Shown: positions 25,745 to 35,344, counted from the first letter of the stretch. The stretch is 64,000 nt of DNA from WLMZ01 sp043753895 (GCA_043753895.1 JAYUWK010000163.1:1-64000), one strand, 5' to 3'. The notes: a model not told the origin generated them from the letters alone. Numbers and translations: made by a program.

Positions 25745-27233
25745 CGTGAGTCGGGCATTGGCTCCGATCGTGCGGGGTGAGGCGGTACAGCGTGCCACGC
25801 GAGACGGTCTGCACCGGCGTGACGTCGACGATTGCCGCCAGATCCGGGCGGCGCACGGTGGGCCCATCGCCACCTTCGAACCATGCGAGAAACGTGTCGG
25901 GCAGACACGCGTACTTCAGGGTGTCGGCGGGACTGAGCGGATAGTTGCTGTTGCCGGCGCGAGGCCGTACGAAACCGAACAACGTGGGGTTGCGATCGTT
26001 CTGCCACCACACACGTTGGGGGCTGTTGGTCATCACGTTCGCCGTCGCGGGGAGAGTGTCGATGAGGTCGAACAGCTCGCTCGAGAACTGCGTGCGCGAG
26101 CCGGCACCGTACCCCACGATCTCGGGCACGCGTTCGGCCATGGCCATACCCTGATAACCCCACCACGAACCCAGCGCAACCCCCGTGACGAGCGCAAGGG
26201 GTTTGATCCGCACCGCATCGAGCGACACCGCAAGCGTGTAGACGATGGGCACCAACAGCGGGGACATGACGCGGAAGTCGATGTCACTCGCGGTCATCTT
26301 GCGCGCAATCACCGGGATGAACACCGATGTGATCGCAAACACCACCATCGCGAGGTCGAGCACGTTGCGTGAACCCATTGCAATCGTGGTCACCGCAGCA
26401 ACGGCCGCAAGGGACAACAGAATCAGGACCACAGCGCCGCCGTGAAGACGCTGCGGTGCGGTGGCTCGATTGCCGAGAACCAGTTCGCCGGTGGCATTGG
26501 CCGCTTCGCGCAACAACGCCTGCAACCCCTCTGACGCGCCGCCGGAAAACCGTGGACCGAGCGGTTCGCCCGTGGCGATCAGATTGCGAACGAGCCACAC
26601 AGCGCACGTGGCAGCGCCAGCTCCCAGGTGGATTACGAACAACCGAAGTGCCTGCCGGCGCGGCAACGACGTCACTGTCATGGCAACGACTGCGGCGCAA
26701 GTGATGATCAGGCCGATGCCGGCGTAGCGGGTAAGGAACCCCAACCCGCACAGCAACCCACCGATCGCGGCTCGACGCTCGGTGAGCGGTTCCTTGGTGA
26801 GTACTGCCAGAGCGGCGAGCGCAACGAGGATGTACGGCGTTTCGCTCCACACTGTCGACCCCACGCGCACCAGGCCTTGGCTGAGCCCGAACAGCGCTGC
26901 TGCGGCGACGGCGGTCCACGGGCGCACTCGGCGGGCGAGGATCACGAACATCAGCCACGTGGCCCCAGCCACACCGAGCATGCACACGATGCGCGCCCAC
27001 AGCAGACTGCGCCCGCCAACGGCGAGCACGATGGGCAGCACCGGCCCGAACACGGTGAGGGGCTGGCCCGTGAACTCGGTGAACCCATTGCCGCTGCGCA
27101 GGTGTGTGGCCGTGGACAGGTAGCTGATCGAGTCGGGTGACAGTACGGGATCGCGCCGCGTTGCGAACAGGATGAGTGCGCCGCAGAACAGCGCGGCGCC
27201 GAGTGCCAACCACCGTTGGAGGTTGCGCGTCAC
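25737..27233 (-). CDS. Polytopic membrane protein, GT-C (GT39-like) glycosyltransferase type
   Basis: The roughly 498-residue integral membrane protein has about ten to twelve hydrophobic helices. The first extracytoplasmic loop holds DPVLSPDSISYLSTATHLRS, with the acidic residues and the D-x-x-x-Y arrangement seen in GT39/ArnT-like GT-C enzymes that use lipid-linked sugars. The C-terminal ~110 residues are soluble (FDLIDTLPATANVMTNSPQR and onward). The GTG at 27233 starts two bases after the acyl-CoA synthetase stop, and an ATG at 27272 is an alternative. It is the last gene of a four-gene operon. No specific function is established; glycosyltransfer is inferred from fold. Confidence 0.7.
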   Translation of the reverse strand: MTRNLQRWLALGAALFCGALILFATRRDPVLSPDSISYLSTATHLRSGNGFTEFTGQPLTVFGPVLPIVLAVGGRSLLWARIVCMLGVAGATWLMFVILARRVRPWTAVAAAALFGLSQGLVRVGSTVWSETPYILVALAALAVLTKEPLTERRAAIGGLLCGLGFLTRYAGIGLIITCAAVVAMTVTSLPRRQALRLFVIHLGAGAATCAVWLVRNLIATGEPLGPRFSGGASEGLQALLREAANATGELVLGNRATAPQRLHGGAVVLILLSLAAVAAVTTIAMGSRNVLDLAMVVFAITSVFIPVIARKMTASDIDFRVMSPLLVPIVYTLAVSLDAVRIKPLALVTGVALGSWWGYQGMAMAERVPEIVGYGAGSRTQFSSELFDLIDTLPATANVMTNSPQRVWWQNDRNPTLFGFVRPRAGNSNYPLSPADTLKYACLPDTFLAWFEGGDGPTVRRPDLAAIVDVTPVQTVSRGTLYRLTPHDRSQCPTHAK

Positions 27234-27235
27234 GT

Positions 27236-28807
27236 TCAGCCGATGAGGCGGAGTGCCGTGGCCTTTGCCCATTGGTAGTCAGCCTTACCGACGGGTGTGC
27301 GGTGGACATCATCGATGAACAGCACCGTACGCGGTGTTTTGTAATCGGCAAGTTCGATACGGCAATGCGCCCGTACGTCGGCCTCGCTGAGCTCGGCACC
27401 GGGCCGGACCTGCACAATCGCCGTAACCTGCTCGCCCCAACGCTCGTTGGGAGTGCCGACCACCACGGCGTCGAACACGGCCGGGTGCTTCTTGAGCACG
27501 GCCTCCACTTCCTCCGGATAGATCTTCTCGCCACCGGAGTTGATGCTCACCGAACCGCGGCCGAGCAGGCTGATGGTGCCGTCGTCTTCGATGCGGGCAA
27601 AGTCGCCGGGCAACACCCAGCGCTTGCCGCCGAAGGTAGGAAATGTGACCGCGGTCTTCTCCGGGTCTTTGTAGTAGCCGAGCGGAATGTGTCCGGTGCG
27701 GGCCAGCTTGCCCGTGACACCGGGCGCGCACTGCGCACCCGATTCGGAGAGCACGGTCGTGTGCGGACCCATCGCGAACCGTGGCGCGCCGAAACCCTCG
27801 CCTGCATCGACCTTCGCGCCGGTGGCTCCCGTTTCGGAAGCGCCGAAGCTGTCCATGATGGCAGCGGTGGGTACGGCAGCCTTGAGCTGCTCGCGCACCG
27901 CTGCCGACAGCGGAGCACCACCATTGCCGAACGCCCACAGAGACGACAGGTCGTACGTGCCGGCTGGCGCCGCCAGGACGGTCTCTGCAAGCGGGCGACC
28001 CATGGCGTCGCCGATGGTGTTCACACTGTTTACGTGCTCGCGCTCGATTACACGCAAGATCGCGTCGGCGTCGAAACCGCGCTCGCAGTACAGCACGATG
28101 GTGCCACCTACGAACATGCCGTTGCCGAGCATCCATTGCGCGCCACCGTGCATCATGGGACCGATGGCCATCATCGTCATCGGCGATGCAATGGCCGCAA
28201 CCTCGGGTCCGAGGTCTTCCGGTTGAGCAAGCTCCTTGTTGCCGCGCGCGCTGTTCATCGTGGCGAAGAACGCGTCCTCGTGTCGCCACATCACACCCTT
28301 GGGCATCCCGGTGGTGCCACCGGTGTAGAGCACGTAGAGGTCGTCATCGGAACGTCCGAGGTTCGGTCGATCGGGCGATGCCGCTGCCAACGCAGCGTCG
28401 TAGGCGGGGCCGATCTCCAACACGAGACGAACGTCGGGCAGGTCGGCGAGTACGGCGTCGAGACGCTCGCGGAACTGTGGTTCCACGATGACCGCCACGC
28501 AATCGGCGTTGTCGTAGAGATAGCGCAGTTCGGCTTCCACGTAGCGATAGTTCACGTTGATCGGCACTGCGCTGATCTTGAAGCACGCAAAGAACGCCTC
28601 CACCCATTCAGCGCAGTTCATCGCGTGAATGGCCACGTGATCGCCCTTGCTCACACCGTTCGCGTGCAGGTGATTGGCGAGCCGGGTGGCTCGTTCGTCG
28701 AGTTCGCGATAGGTACGCCGCTGCGCGCCGGCAACGATGGCGGTGTGATCGGGAACGGCGTCGGCGACGATCTCGAACAGATCGGCAAGGTTATACGTTC
28801 GGCTCAT
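27236..28807 (-). CDS. Acyl-CoA synthetase (AMP-forming), operon with LLM/AttH-like genes
   Basis: The 523-residue ANL-superfamily ligase has the AMP-binding YTGGTTGMPKGVMWRHED (about residue 165), DSFGASETGA, the hinge GDFARIEDDG and the C-terminal catalytic Lys in TPVGKADYQWAK. The ATG at 28807 overlaps the stop of the upstream AttH-like gene (ATGA), and longer frames lie inside that gene. It is closely similar to the synthetase at 53936-55519 (both start NLADLF, with matching INVNYRYVE/INYRYVE and YYKDPEKTA blocks), so the two are paralogues. It should load an unknown carboxylic acid onto CoA in the pathway begun by the LLM oxidoreductase. Confidence 0.92.
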   Translation of the reverse strand: MSRTYNLADLFEIVADAVPDHTAIVAGAQRRTYRELDERATRLANHLHANGVSKGDHVAIHAMNCAEWVEAFFACFKISAVPINVNYRYVEAELRYLYDNADCVAVIVEPQFRERLDAVLADLPDVRLVLEIGPAYDAALAAASPDRPNLGRSDDDLYVLYTGGTTGMPKGVMWRHEDAFFATMNSARGNKELAQPEDLGPEVAAIASPMTMMAIGPMMHGGAQWMLGNGMFVGGTIVLYCERGFDADAILRVIEREHVNSVNTIGDAMGRPLAETVLAAPAGTYDLSSLWAFGNGGAPLSAAVREQLKAAVPTAAIMDSFGASETGATGAKVDAGEGFGAPRFAMGPHTTVLSESGAQCAPGVTGKLARTGHIPLGYYKDPEKTAVTFPTFGGKRWVLPGDFARIEDDGTISLLGRGSVSINSGGEKIYPEEVEAVLKKHPAVFDAVVVGTPNERWGEQVTAIVQVRPGAELSEADVRAHCRIELADYKTPRTVLFIDDVHRTPVGKADYQWAKATALRLIG

Positions 28808-29943
28808 TGGGCGGACTCGCCCGCGAATCCATCGAGCATGTCCACGAAGCCGTACTGATCGTGGGGGCCGATGATCATCGTCTCGTACAAGCCGTAGCCG
28901 ACGTGGGTGCCGTGATCGTCGGTATAGCTGAACCGGGCCCCGGCATCGACGATGCCGAACAGGCGTGCCTTGCCTTCGGGTGTGTTCGTGTCGAGGTGGA
29001 AGTGCTGTGTCACAGGCTCGGCGCCCTGCCACATGCCGTGGCGCCAATCGGTGTCGTAGCCGTAGCCCGTACCGATGCCGATGTGGATGGGGATCAGTGG
29101 CTCGGCCGTGATGTCGATCACTGCGCCCTCGTCCGTGTCCATCATCAGATGGGCGCCGGTGCTGAAGCGCGTGCCGGGGGTGAACTGCATTGCATGGCGC
29201 GGCCGGTGGAAGAACTCGGGCTCGCGGCCGGTCTCGGCGGGCCAGAGACGCACGGCTTCCTCGAGCACGCGGCTGCCGTCTTGGCGCTCCTGCATCATCA
29301 CGACCACCGAGTGATCCTCGAAGCGAATCGGGGTGTAGACCCAGAACCAGCTGAAGGGCTGCTTTGCGCGAATGCCCTGCGGTTCGCTATCGCCGATGGG
29401 GCGCACACCCCACGAGCGGTCACGCGACCCCCACCATGTGCTCTCGGTGAGCGTGAACTCCTTGCCGCCGACTGTGAGCGTGCCATCCCATCCGCCGAGC
29501 TGGGCGAGGCGGGTGGTGTCGAAGATGGCCCGACCGTTCTCGCGAATGTAGTGACGCGGTTCTTCGAAGGGTGGGTGTGCGCCCGTCCATGTGGCGTCGA
29601 TGGCGATGCCCCATTCGTTGGGTTCGCACACGACACGAAGACGCTTGAGTCCTTCGAGGACCTCGACGCTGAGCGGTCCGACGCTGGGATGCAGTCGGTC
29701 GGCGCCTTCGAGTTCGCGTGACGCGCGCACCACGTTGTACTGGCCCTCGTGCATCACCGCAAGGAACGAATCCATCACCCCGAGGTTGGGGTACACGCCG
29801 AGGCCGAGGATGAACATGCACTCGCCCGACTTGTCGAAGCCGTTGAAGTAGTAACGGTCATAGAAGTTACGGTCGCTGGTGCCGACGTGCTGCATCGGTT
29901 CGGGCAGCTGATGGATGGGGTAGTCGTCGAGGTTGGTGAGCAT
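28804..29943 (-). CDS. AttH/CrtC-like lipocalin-fold protein of unknown function
   Basis: The 379-residue cytosolic protein (no signal peptide) is rich in Trp, Tyr and aromatic beta strands. It resembles the AttH/hydroxyneurosporene-synthase (CrtC) type of tandem lipocalin-like domains, with recognisable segments FNGFDKSGECMFILGLGVYP, STWWGSRDRSWGVRPIGD and SWFWVYTPIRFEDHSVVVMM. CrtC adds water to an isolated double bond of carotenoids; the role here is unknown. The gene lies between an LLM oxidoreductase (41 bases upstream) and an acyl-CoA synthetase (4-base overlap), which suggests it binds or hydrates a hydrophobic intermediate. Confidence in the domain call is moderate. Confidence 0.6.
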   Translation of the reverse strand: MLTNLDDYPIHQLPEPMQHVGTSDRNFYDRYYFNGFDKSGECMFILGLGVYPNLGVMDSFLAVMHEGQYNVVRASRELEGADRLHPSVGPLSVEVLEGLKRLRVVCEPNEWGIAIDATWTGAHPPFEEPRHYIRENGRAIFDTTRLAQLGGWDGTLTVGGKEFTLTESTWWGSRDRSWGVRPIGDSEPQGIRAKQPFSWFWVYTPIRFEDHSVVVMMQERQDGSRVLEEAVRLWPAETGREPEFFHRPRHAMQFTPGTRFSTGAHLMMDTDEGAVIDITAEPLIPIHIGIGTGYGYDTDWRHGMWQGAEPVTQHFHLDTNTPEGKARLFGIVDAGARFSYTDDHGTHVGYGLYETMIIGPHDQYGFVDMLDGFAGESAQ

Positions 29944-29984
29944 GAGGGGGTCTTTCGTTCGTTCAGGTGGCGGGGAGTTGGCGA

Positions 29985-30899
29985 TCAGACGATGGTGAGC
30001 AGTGGCGCGACGTCGGTGGCGAACGCCACCATCTGATCGCAGATCTCGTCGCAGCTACGTGACCGGAAGCGCACTTGGAGTTGGTTCACGCCTACGGGAG
30101 TGCCTGCCAAGATCTGCTCCGTGATGGCGGTGGGCGAACCGCTGATGGTGCCTTCGCCGATGTCGAAGCTGGCGTCTCCGACATAGAGGAACGGGGTGAT
30201 GTGGCCGATCATCATCGGCTTGTCGCTACGGCCTGCGGCATCTCGGCCCACATGCAACGCGGCGACCATCTCGGTTGTCGCGGGGCCCTGCGGGAGCCAA
30301 CCATCGCCGAAGCGAGCCGCCCGCGCGATGGCGGGCGCGCTGGAACCCGCGACCCAGATCGGTGGGCGGGGCGACTGCACGGGTCGTGGGCGCGAGCCGA
30401 AGCCGTCGACGAACTCGCTCTCGAGCGCGGCAGCCAATACGGGAATCGCTTCGTCGACCGCCTTGCCGCGCCGATGGAAGTCGACGCCGAGCTGTTCGAA
30501 CTCGGCCTGCACATGCCCAGCGCCGACGCCGATGAGTGCACGCCCGCCCGACAGATAGTCGAGGTTGGCGAACTGCTTGGCGGCCATCAGCGGGTGACGG
30601 TACGCCAGCACGTACACATGAGTGAGCAGGCCGATGCGCGTGGTGTGCGCTGCGAGCCATGACAGCGTGCTGATCGGCTCGGCCCAGTGTGTGCCCATAC
30701 CGCCCACCACCGACTCGGGAAGGGCCACATGGTCGCAGACGCCCACGTAGAAGAAGCCGTTGTCGTCGGCGGTCTTGGTGATGCGCGCCATCTCGGCCGC
30801 ACCGGCCGTGCGTTCCCATTCGGATACGAAATAGTTGCTCTGCGCTTGGATCGGCAATTGCATGCCGAACACCCGCGCCCCATGCGGGATCTCAATCAT
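29985..30899 (-). CDS. LLM class (F420-type) oxidoreductase, first gene of operon
   Basis: The 304-residue luciferase-like enzyme has the typical blocks FGMQLPIQAQSNYFVSEWER, GVCDHVALPESVVGG and RIGLLTHVYVLAYRHPLMAA, and LSGGRALIGVGAGHVQAEFE. It probably uses F420 or FMN. The ATG at 30899 is chosen because a TACCGT hexamer lies exactly six bases upstream (30911-30906 on this strand); an upstream GTG-type start at 30917 would precede that promoter. The perfect 9-3-9 palindrome at 30928-30948 covers the -35 area. It leads the operon LLM, AttH-like, acyl-CoA synthetase, GT-C-like protein. Confidence 0.88.
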   Translation of the reverse strand: MIEIPHGARVFGMQLPIQAQSNYFVSEWERTAGAAEMARITKTADDNGFFYVGVCDHVALPESVVGGMGTHWAEPISTLSWLAAHTTRIGLLTHVYVLAYRHPLMAAKQFANLDYLSGGRALIGVGAGHVQAEFEQLGVDFHRRGKAVDEAIPVLAAALESEFVDGFGSRPRPVQSPRPPIWVAGSSAPAIARAARFGDGWLPQGPATTEMVAALHVGRDAAGRSDKPMMIGHITPFLYVGDASFDIGEGTISGSPTAITEQILAGTPVGVNQLQVRFRSRSCDEICDQMVAFATDVAPLLTIV

Positions 30900-30927
30900 T
30901 CGGACACGGTAGCGCACCGAGACCGAG

Positions 30928-30948
30928 AATCTGACGCCCCGTCAGATT
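30928..30948. promoter_or_regulatory. Longest perfect copy of the shared operator
   Basis: AATCTGACG (30928-30936) and CGTCAGATT (30940-30948) form a perfect 9-3-9 palindrome. It lies 17 bases upstream of the -10 hexamer of the LLM operon, covering the -35 region, and provides the best full-length consensus for the family of sites in this window. Confidence 0.85.
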
Positions 30949-30964
30949 CGTCGTGTCGAGGCCA

Positions 30965-31786
30965 CTAGCCGACGTCGTGCCACGCCGAGAGGCGCTGCGC
31001 GCTGTCATCGCCGGGCAGCGGGAGCTGACAGATCACGCGCAGGTGTGGCCACTCGGATGGGATCATCTGCTGGTACTCGAAGGTCAGCTCGCCCGCCCGC
31101 GGGTGGCGATAGCGGCGCAACCGCGTCTGGAATCCGGCAACGTCGTGTTGGGGCCACCAGGCGGCGAACTCGGGGCTGCAGGCGAAGAGTCGCTCGATGA
31201 GATCGATCACTACCGGGTCTGCCATCAGCAGCGTTGTGCTTGCCCGGAACTCAGCGAGGGTCCTGCGCGCGCGGTCGTCCCAATCGACGATCAGCGCTCG
31301 TGCCGTGGGTTCGCAGAACATCACCCAGAGCAGGTTCTGTTCCTCAACGTGGAGTTCCTTCAGCATCGGATAGAGCTTGTCCTGCGCGGTATTGCAGGCC
31401 ACGTACTCCCAGCGCGGCCCGAGGACATATGCAGGCGATGGCGCCATCGAGGCAATGAGACGGATGATGGCGTCGGGCGCCTCGACCGTGCGTTCAACCG
31501 GTTCGGGGGTGTCGCCACTGGCCAACGCGAGGAGGTGTGACCGGCCTGCCTCGTCGAGACGAAGGGTTCTTGCAAGTGCAAGTAACACGTCGCGCGATGC
31601 GTTGATGCGGCGACCCTGTTCGAGCCAGGTGTACCAGGTGAGCGACACGCCGGCGAGCAGTGCGACCTCCTCGCGGCGTAGGCCGGGTGTGCGACGTCGG
31701 GGGCCGACAGGGAGGCCGACCTCGCTGGGTGGCAGGGCTTCACGGCGCGCCCGCAGAAACTCCCCCAACTCGGCGCGACGATCCAT
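30965..31786 (-). CDS. XRE family regulator with MmyB-like ligand-binding domain
   Basis: The 273-residue regulator has an N-terminal helix-turn-helix (about residues 8-75, RRTPGLRREEVALLAGVS and TWYTWLEQGR, the hallmark of the actinobacterial MmyB group). A C-terminal PAS-like MmyB domain follows (YVLGPRWEYVACNTAQDKLY, EFAAWWPQHDVAGFQTRLR). MmyB-type domains bind fatty-acid-like ligands in the one solved example I recall, which would fit the lipid genes nearby. Its target is unknown. It lies head to tail behind the S15-type hydrolase gene and 17 bases from the operator of the next operon, and could be read from its own promoter. Confidence 0.88.
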   Translation of the reverse strand: MDRRAELGEFLRARREALPPSEVGLPVGPRRRTPGLRREEVALLAGVSLTWYTWLEQGRRINASRDVLLALARTLRLDEAGRSHLLALASGDTPEPVERTVEAPDAIIRLIASMAPSPAYVLGPRWEYVACNTAQDKLYPMLKELHVEEQNLLWVMFCEPTARALIVDWDDRARRTLAEFRASTTLLMADPVVIDLIERLFACSPEFAAWWPQHDVAGFQTRLRRYRHPRAGELTFEYQQMIPSEWPHLRVICQLPLPGDDSAQRLSAWHDVG

Positions 31787-31873
31787 GGTGGCTATTCGAT
31801 CAGAGATTGAGCCGCGGAGCGAAGGTATTGGCTGGTACTGGCGGCACCTGCCAATCCACCAGTGCAGGCGTGC

Positions 31874-34150
31874 TCAGATCGGCACGGTCTCGTTATCCGC
31901 CGGAACGTAGTTGTGGCAGGGCTCGCCGCGCAGCGATCCGCACGGCGCAAACGTGCCCGGCACGCTGATGCCTGGGACCACCGGCAACACGATGGCCGAC
32001 GGGCGTGCAGCATCGTGGGCGATGGTGACGGTCTCGCCCTTGCTCAGTGTCTCGAATTCCCACACGGCGCGGCTGTTGCCGGGAGCGTCGATGGTGATGC
32101 GAATCTGGCTGCCGGCACGGAAGGCGTATGCGAACGGGAAGATCTCCAGTCGCACCGGCGTGAATTCGTCGGCAGGTAGCGGTGCGGCATCGGCCCGTGC
32201 GTGTGTCTGTACCGGCAACACGTCGGTGCTCTTGGCCGTATCGAGGGCGCGGTGCGACGCACGAAGCCAACCGGTCTGGATGTACATCTCGGTGCCATCG
32301 GGACGCACCTCGGTGATGGTCACCTCGAGGTCGGTATCGGGCGCAGAGGACTTGATCCACAGATCGGCTGAGCCGGTGCCGACCACGACGGTGTCCTCCT
32401 TCAGCGGCGGTGTTGCATAGGCAACGCCGGTGCCGGATGGGATGGAACGCCAGTCGTACACGACATCGGCGCTCCACACCTTGTTGCTGCGCCCGCCCGG
32501 GTAGAAGGCCTTCGGAAGTGCGGTGGGGTCGGCCTTGTACGAGTCGGCCGTACCGGTGGTCTGCTTCTGTGTCGCCAGCAGTCCCTTGTCACCCAAGAAC
32601 CATGTGGTGGACTTCGCCGTCGGAACCGGCCATGCGGGGAAGCTCGAGATCCAGCGCGGCAGCGGACCGCTGGCAACCGTTTGATCTGACGCACCCTGTT
32701 CGAAGAGAACGCGAACGGGTGGCTCGGACTCGAACGCCGAGAGCGATTGCTCATAGGTCATCCCGGCAAAGCGGTCCGCGGGCGCGGCGGGCGCAACGGT
32801 GCGGTAGATCGATGGCACCAAGACGGGCAAGATCACCCCGAGCGCCGCAAGTGTGGGGGTCTTCTTGGCAACGTAGAGCGAGTAGAACTCGGCCATCCGT
32901 GCCAATGTCGTGGGGTTCAACGACTCCGTGTGCAGACCGTTGGCGAGATCGACATAGAGATGCTTGGTGCCCGTAAAATTCTTGATCATGTCGGGGAAGT
33001 GCGCGCCGGTCTGTTCGTCTTGCCACGCACCGGCCAGGAATACCGGCACCGTGATCTTGTTGACGAACGTGGCGGGTGCGTACTGATCGGCAATAGCCGG
33101 ATCGTAGAAGTCGTTCTGACGAGCGAGTGCGACGAAATCGGGGTTCTGGAGACGCAGCTTCTGGTTCCCGGCGCACACCGTGTCGCCACCATCGGCCCGT
33201 TCTTTGGTCCACTTCTGGCCGTAAATCTTCGCGGCGTCGAAACGCTCCTGCAGGAACGGTGCGGCGAACCCGTTGTTGAGGATGCCGCCGGGATAGCCGG
33301 TAGCGCGATAGGCGTCGTCGAGCACACTCAGCGGAGCGATGGCTTCGAGGCTCGGCGGATTGGTCGACGCTACGAACAGCTGCGAGATGCCGGGGTACGA
33401 AATGCCACCCATCGCCACCTTGTGGTCCATCACCCACGGTTGTGCGGCGACCGCTTCGATGGCGTCGTAACCGTCTACGACCTGCGCCCGCTCGAAGAAC
33501 TGGAACGAACCCCCGCTGCACCCGCTGCCGCGCATGTTCACACCCGCGTAGGCGTAGCCGAGCGCGTTGAACAACAGGCCAAACGTGGTGTTCGCTGGGT
33601 TGCTGGGGTCGTAGCCGGAGTACTCCACAACGGTGGGGTAGGGACCCTTGTCGGCCGGGCCGGGCAACATCACGTTCACGCTGAGGGTGGTGCCATCCCG
33701 CGTGGTGAGGTAGCCGAAGCCGCCTGCGGGCAGCTTCTGAGCGGAGTAGAACGATGCGCTCGGCACCTTCGATTCGTCGAACACATCGGCAGGTTCACTG
33801 GCTGTTGCGGTCGGGCCTGTGGTGCGCACCGTGTACGAACCGGACTTCATTTCACGCAGCAGGAAAGACCCCTGTTCGTCCACCTTGCCGCCTCCGGCAA
33901 CGGTGCCGTCGGCGCCGACGACCTCGAGCACGTCGCCAGAAGTTGCCCCGAGCACGGCGAGTTGATTCATTCCGGGCTGCACGGTGAAAGTTGCAGGTGG
34001 CAGTTTCACCGACGTTGGAGCGGACGCCGTAGCGGATGGTGCTTGGCTGGCAGTCGATGCCGAGTTGTTGCTACTCGAGCATGCGGCGACGAACAGCGCC
34101 AGAACGACGGACGCGGCAATGACGGATTGAGATCTACGCATGGCGGTCAT
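31874..34150 (-). CDS. Secreted lipoprotein of the CocE/X-Pro dipeptidyl-peptidase (S15) family
   Basis: The roughly 758-residue exported lipoprotein has a signal peptide ending in LFVAAC (Cys24), then a Ser/Ala/Thr linker and a beta-rich domain of about 100 residues. The alpha/beta-hydrolase of the CocE/NonD S15 family follows, with nucleophile GGISYPGIS (GxSYxG), aspartate in GAWQDEQTG and histidine in NGLHTESLN. The C-terminal jelly-roll PepX_C domain contains DLEVTITEVRPDGTEMYIQ. It should hydrolyse an ester or an X-Pro peptide outside the cell. An ATG three codons downstream (34141) is an alternative start. No partner genes are evident; it is divergent from an M20 peptidase. Confidence 0.9.
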   Translation of the reverse strand: MTAMRRSQSVIAASVVLALFVAACSSSNNSASTASQAPSATASAPTSVKLPPATFTVQPGMNQLAVLGATSGDVLEVVGADGTVAGGGKVDEQGSFLLREMKSGSYTVRTTGPTATASEPADVFDESKVPSASFYSAQKLPAGGFGYLTTRDGTTLSVNVMLPGPADKGPYPTVVEYSGYDPSNPANTTFGLLFNALGYAYAGVNMRGSGCSGGSFQFFERAQVVDGYDAIEAVAAQPWVMDHKVAMGGISYPGISQLFVASTNPPSLEAIAPLSVLDDAYRATGYPGGILNNGFAAPFLQERFDAAKIYGQKWTKERADGGDTVCAGNQKLRLQNPDFVALARQNDFYDPAIADQYAPATFVNKITVPVFLAGAWQDEQTGAHFPDMIKNFTGTKHLYVDLANGLHTESLNPTTLARMAEFYSLYVAKKTPTLAALGVILPVLVPSIYRTVAPAAPADRFAGMTYEQSLSAFESEPPVRVLFEQGASDQTVASGPLPRWISSFPAWPVPTAKSTTWFLGDKGLLATQKQTTGTADSYKADPTALPKAFYPGGRSNKVWSADVVYDWRSIPSGTGVAYATPPLKEDTVVVGTGSADLWIKSSAPDTDLEVTITEVRPDGTEMYIQTGWLRASHRALDTAKSTDVLPVQTHARADAAPLPADEFTPVRLEIFPFAYAFRAGSQIRITIDAPGNSRAVWEFETLSKGETVTIAHDAARPSAIVLPVVPGISVPGTFAPCGSLRGEPCHNYVPADNETVPI

Positions 34151-34246
34151 TGTGGCATCAGTGCGTGGCCAACGAGGTGTCGCGGCGGCCGCGCGTTTTG
34201 CACAATCGACACAGGCACAGCGGCCGCGATCGGGCAGACTGAAGCC

Positions 34247-35341
34247 GTGCCCGATCTCGATCTAATGCTCGCCGACCTTGCGACCCTGGTGAACGTGGAG
34301 TCGCCGTCGCGCGACCTCGGTGCTCTCGCTCAGTCGGCCGCCACACTCGCGGGTCTGATCGAACAACGACTCGGCGGTAGCGCAACCATCATCGAGTCTG
34401 CGGCGGGTTCGCACGTGCACTGGTCAGGTAGCGGCGAGCCGAAGGTGCTGGTGCTCGGTCATCACGACACGGTGTTTCCCATCGGTTCGCTCGCAGCGCG
34501 ACCATTTACCGTGGCCGATGGCAGGGCCAGCGGGCCTGGCGTATTCGACATGAAGGCAGGCATCGTGCAAGCCATCCACGGCCTCGCCGGCCTGACTGAT
34601 CGCAGCGGCGTGGAGCTGCTGCTTTCTGCCGACGAGGAAACAGGTTCGCACCATTCGCGTGTGTTCATCGAAGAACGTGCGCTTGTCAGCGGTGCGGTCT
34701 TGGTGCTCGAACCAAGCGCCGATGGTGGGGCGTTGAAGATTGCACGCAAAGGCACAGGCACATTCGAACTGCTGGTGCACGGTCGTGCCGCGCACGCAGG
34801 TCTCGAACCGGAGAAGGGGGTCAACGCAGTCGTCGAAGCGGCCCATCAGATCCTCGACATCATCACGTTTGCCGATACGACGACCGGCACCACCGTGACG
34901 CCCACCATGGCCAGGGCCGGCACCGCTGACAACGTGGTTCCAGCGCTCGCCACCATCACCGTCGATGTTCGTGTCGAAGCCGCTGGCGAGAAGGAGCGCA
35001 TCGAAGCTGCAATGGCGGCGTTGCAGCCCTGTCTCGCCGACTCACGGCTCGAACTACGTGGCGGGATCAATCGTCCGCCGATGCCAGCGTCCGCAAGTTC
35101 GTGGCTGTTCCCGCTGGCCGAGCAGGTGGCTGCAGAACTCGGACTACCGGCACTGACCGGTGTTGCCGTCGGGGGTGGCTCCGATGGCAACTTCACCGCA
35201 GCCGTCGGTGTCGCAACACTCGACGGTCTCGGTGCGGTTGGTGGAGGCGCTCATGCCGATCACGAGTACGTCGACGTGGACACCATGCCCGACCGTGCAC
35301 GCCTGATCGGCGGCATCGTTGCCGCGCTGCAGAAGCGGTAA
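34247..35341 (+). CDS. M20 family metallopeptidase (carboxypeptidase G2-like)
   Basis: The 364-residue zinc peptidase of the M20/ArgE/CPG2 family has the metal and catalytic residues in VLGHHDTVFP, GPGVFDMKAG (bridging Asp), SADEETGS (catalytic Glu and ligand), VLEPSADGG and GGGAHADHEYVD. The insert starting RKGTGTFELLVHGRAAHAG is the dimerisation domain. It should remove a C-terminal residue such as glutamate from a peptide or folate-like substrate. The GTG at 34247 is chosen because a CAGACT hexamer lies six bases upstream and the homologous region begins there. The frame is open far upstream, opposite the S15 gene, but that part is a shadow. It converges on argG, with three bases between the stops. 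Confidence 0.9.
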   Translation: MPDLDLMLADLATLVNVESPSRDLGALAQSAATLAGLIEQRLGGSATIIESAAGSHVHWSGSGEPKVLVLGHHDTVFPIGSLAARPFTVADGRASGPGVFDMKAGIVQAIHGLAGLTDRSGVELLLSADEETGSHHSRVFIEERALVSGAVLVLEPSADGGALKIARKGTGTFELLVHGRAAHAGLEPEKGVNAVVEAAHQILDIITFADTTTGTTVTPTMARAGTADNVVPALATITVDVRVEAAGEKERIEAAMAALQPCLADSRLELRGGINRPPMPASASSWLFPLAEQVAAELGLPALTGVAVGGGSDGNFTAAVGVATLDGLGAVGGGAHADHEYVDVDTMPDRARLIGGIVAALQKR

Positions 35342-35344
35342 CGC

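Noticed and set aside
32747..34246. Very long open frame on the plus strand opposite the S15 lipoprotein gene, continuous with the M20 peptidase
   Set aside because: The first ~500 codons read as an Arg/His/Val-rich shadow of the minus-strand gene. The peptidase family starts at 34247, where a -10-like hexamer lies six bases upstream.
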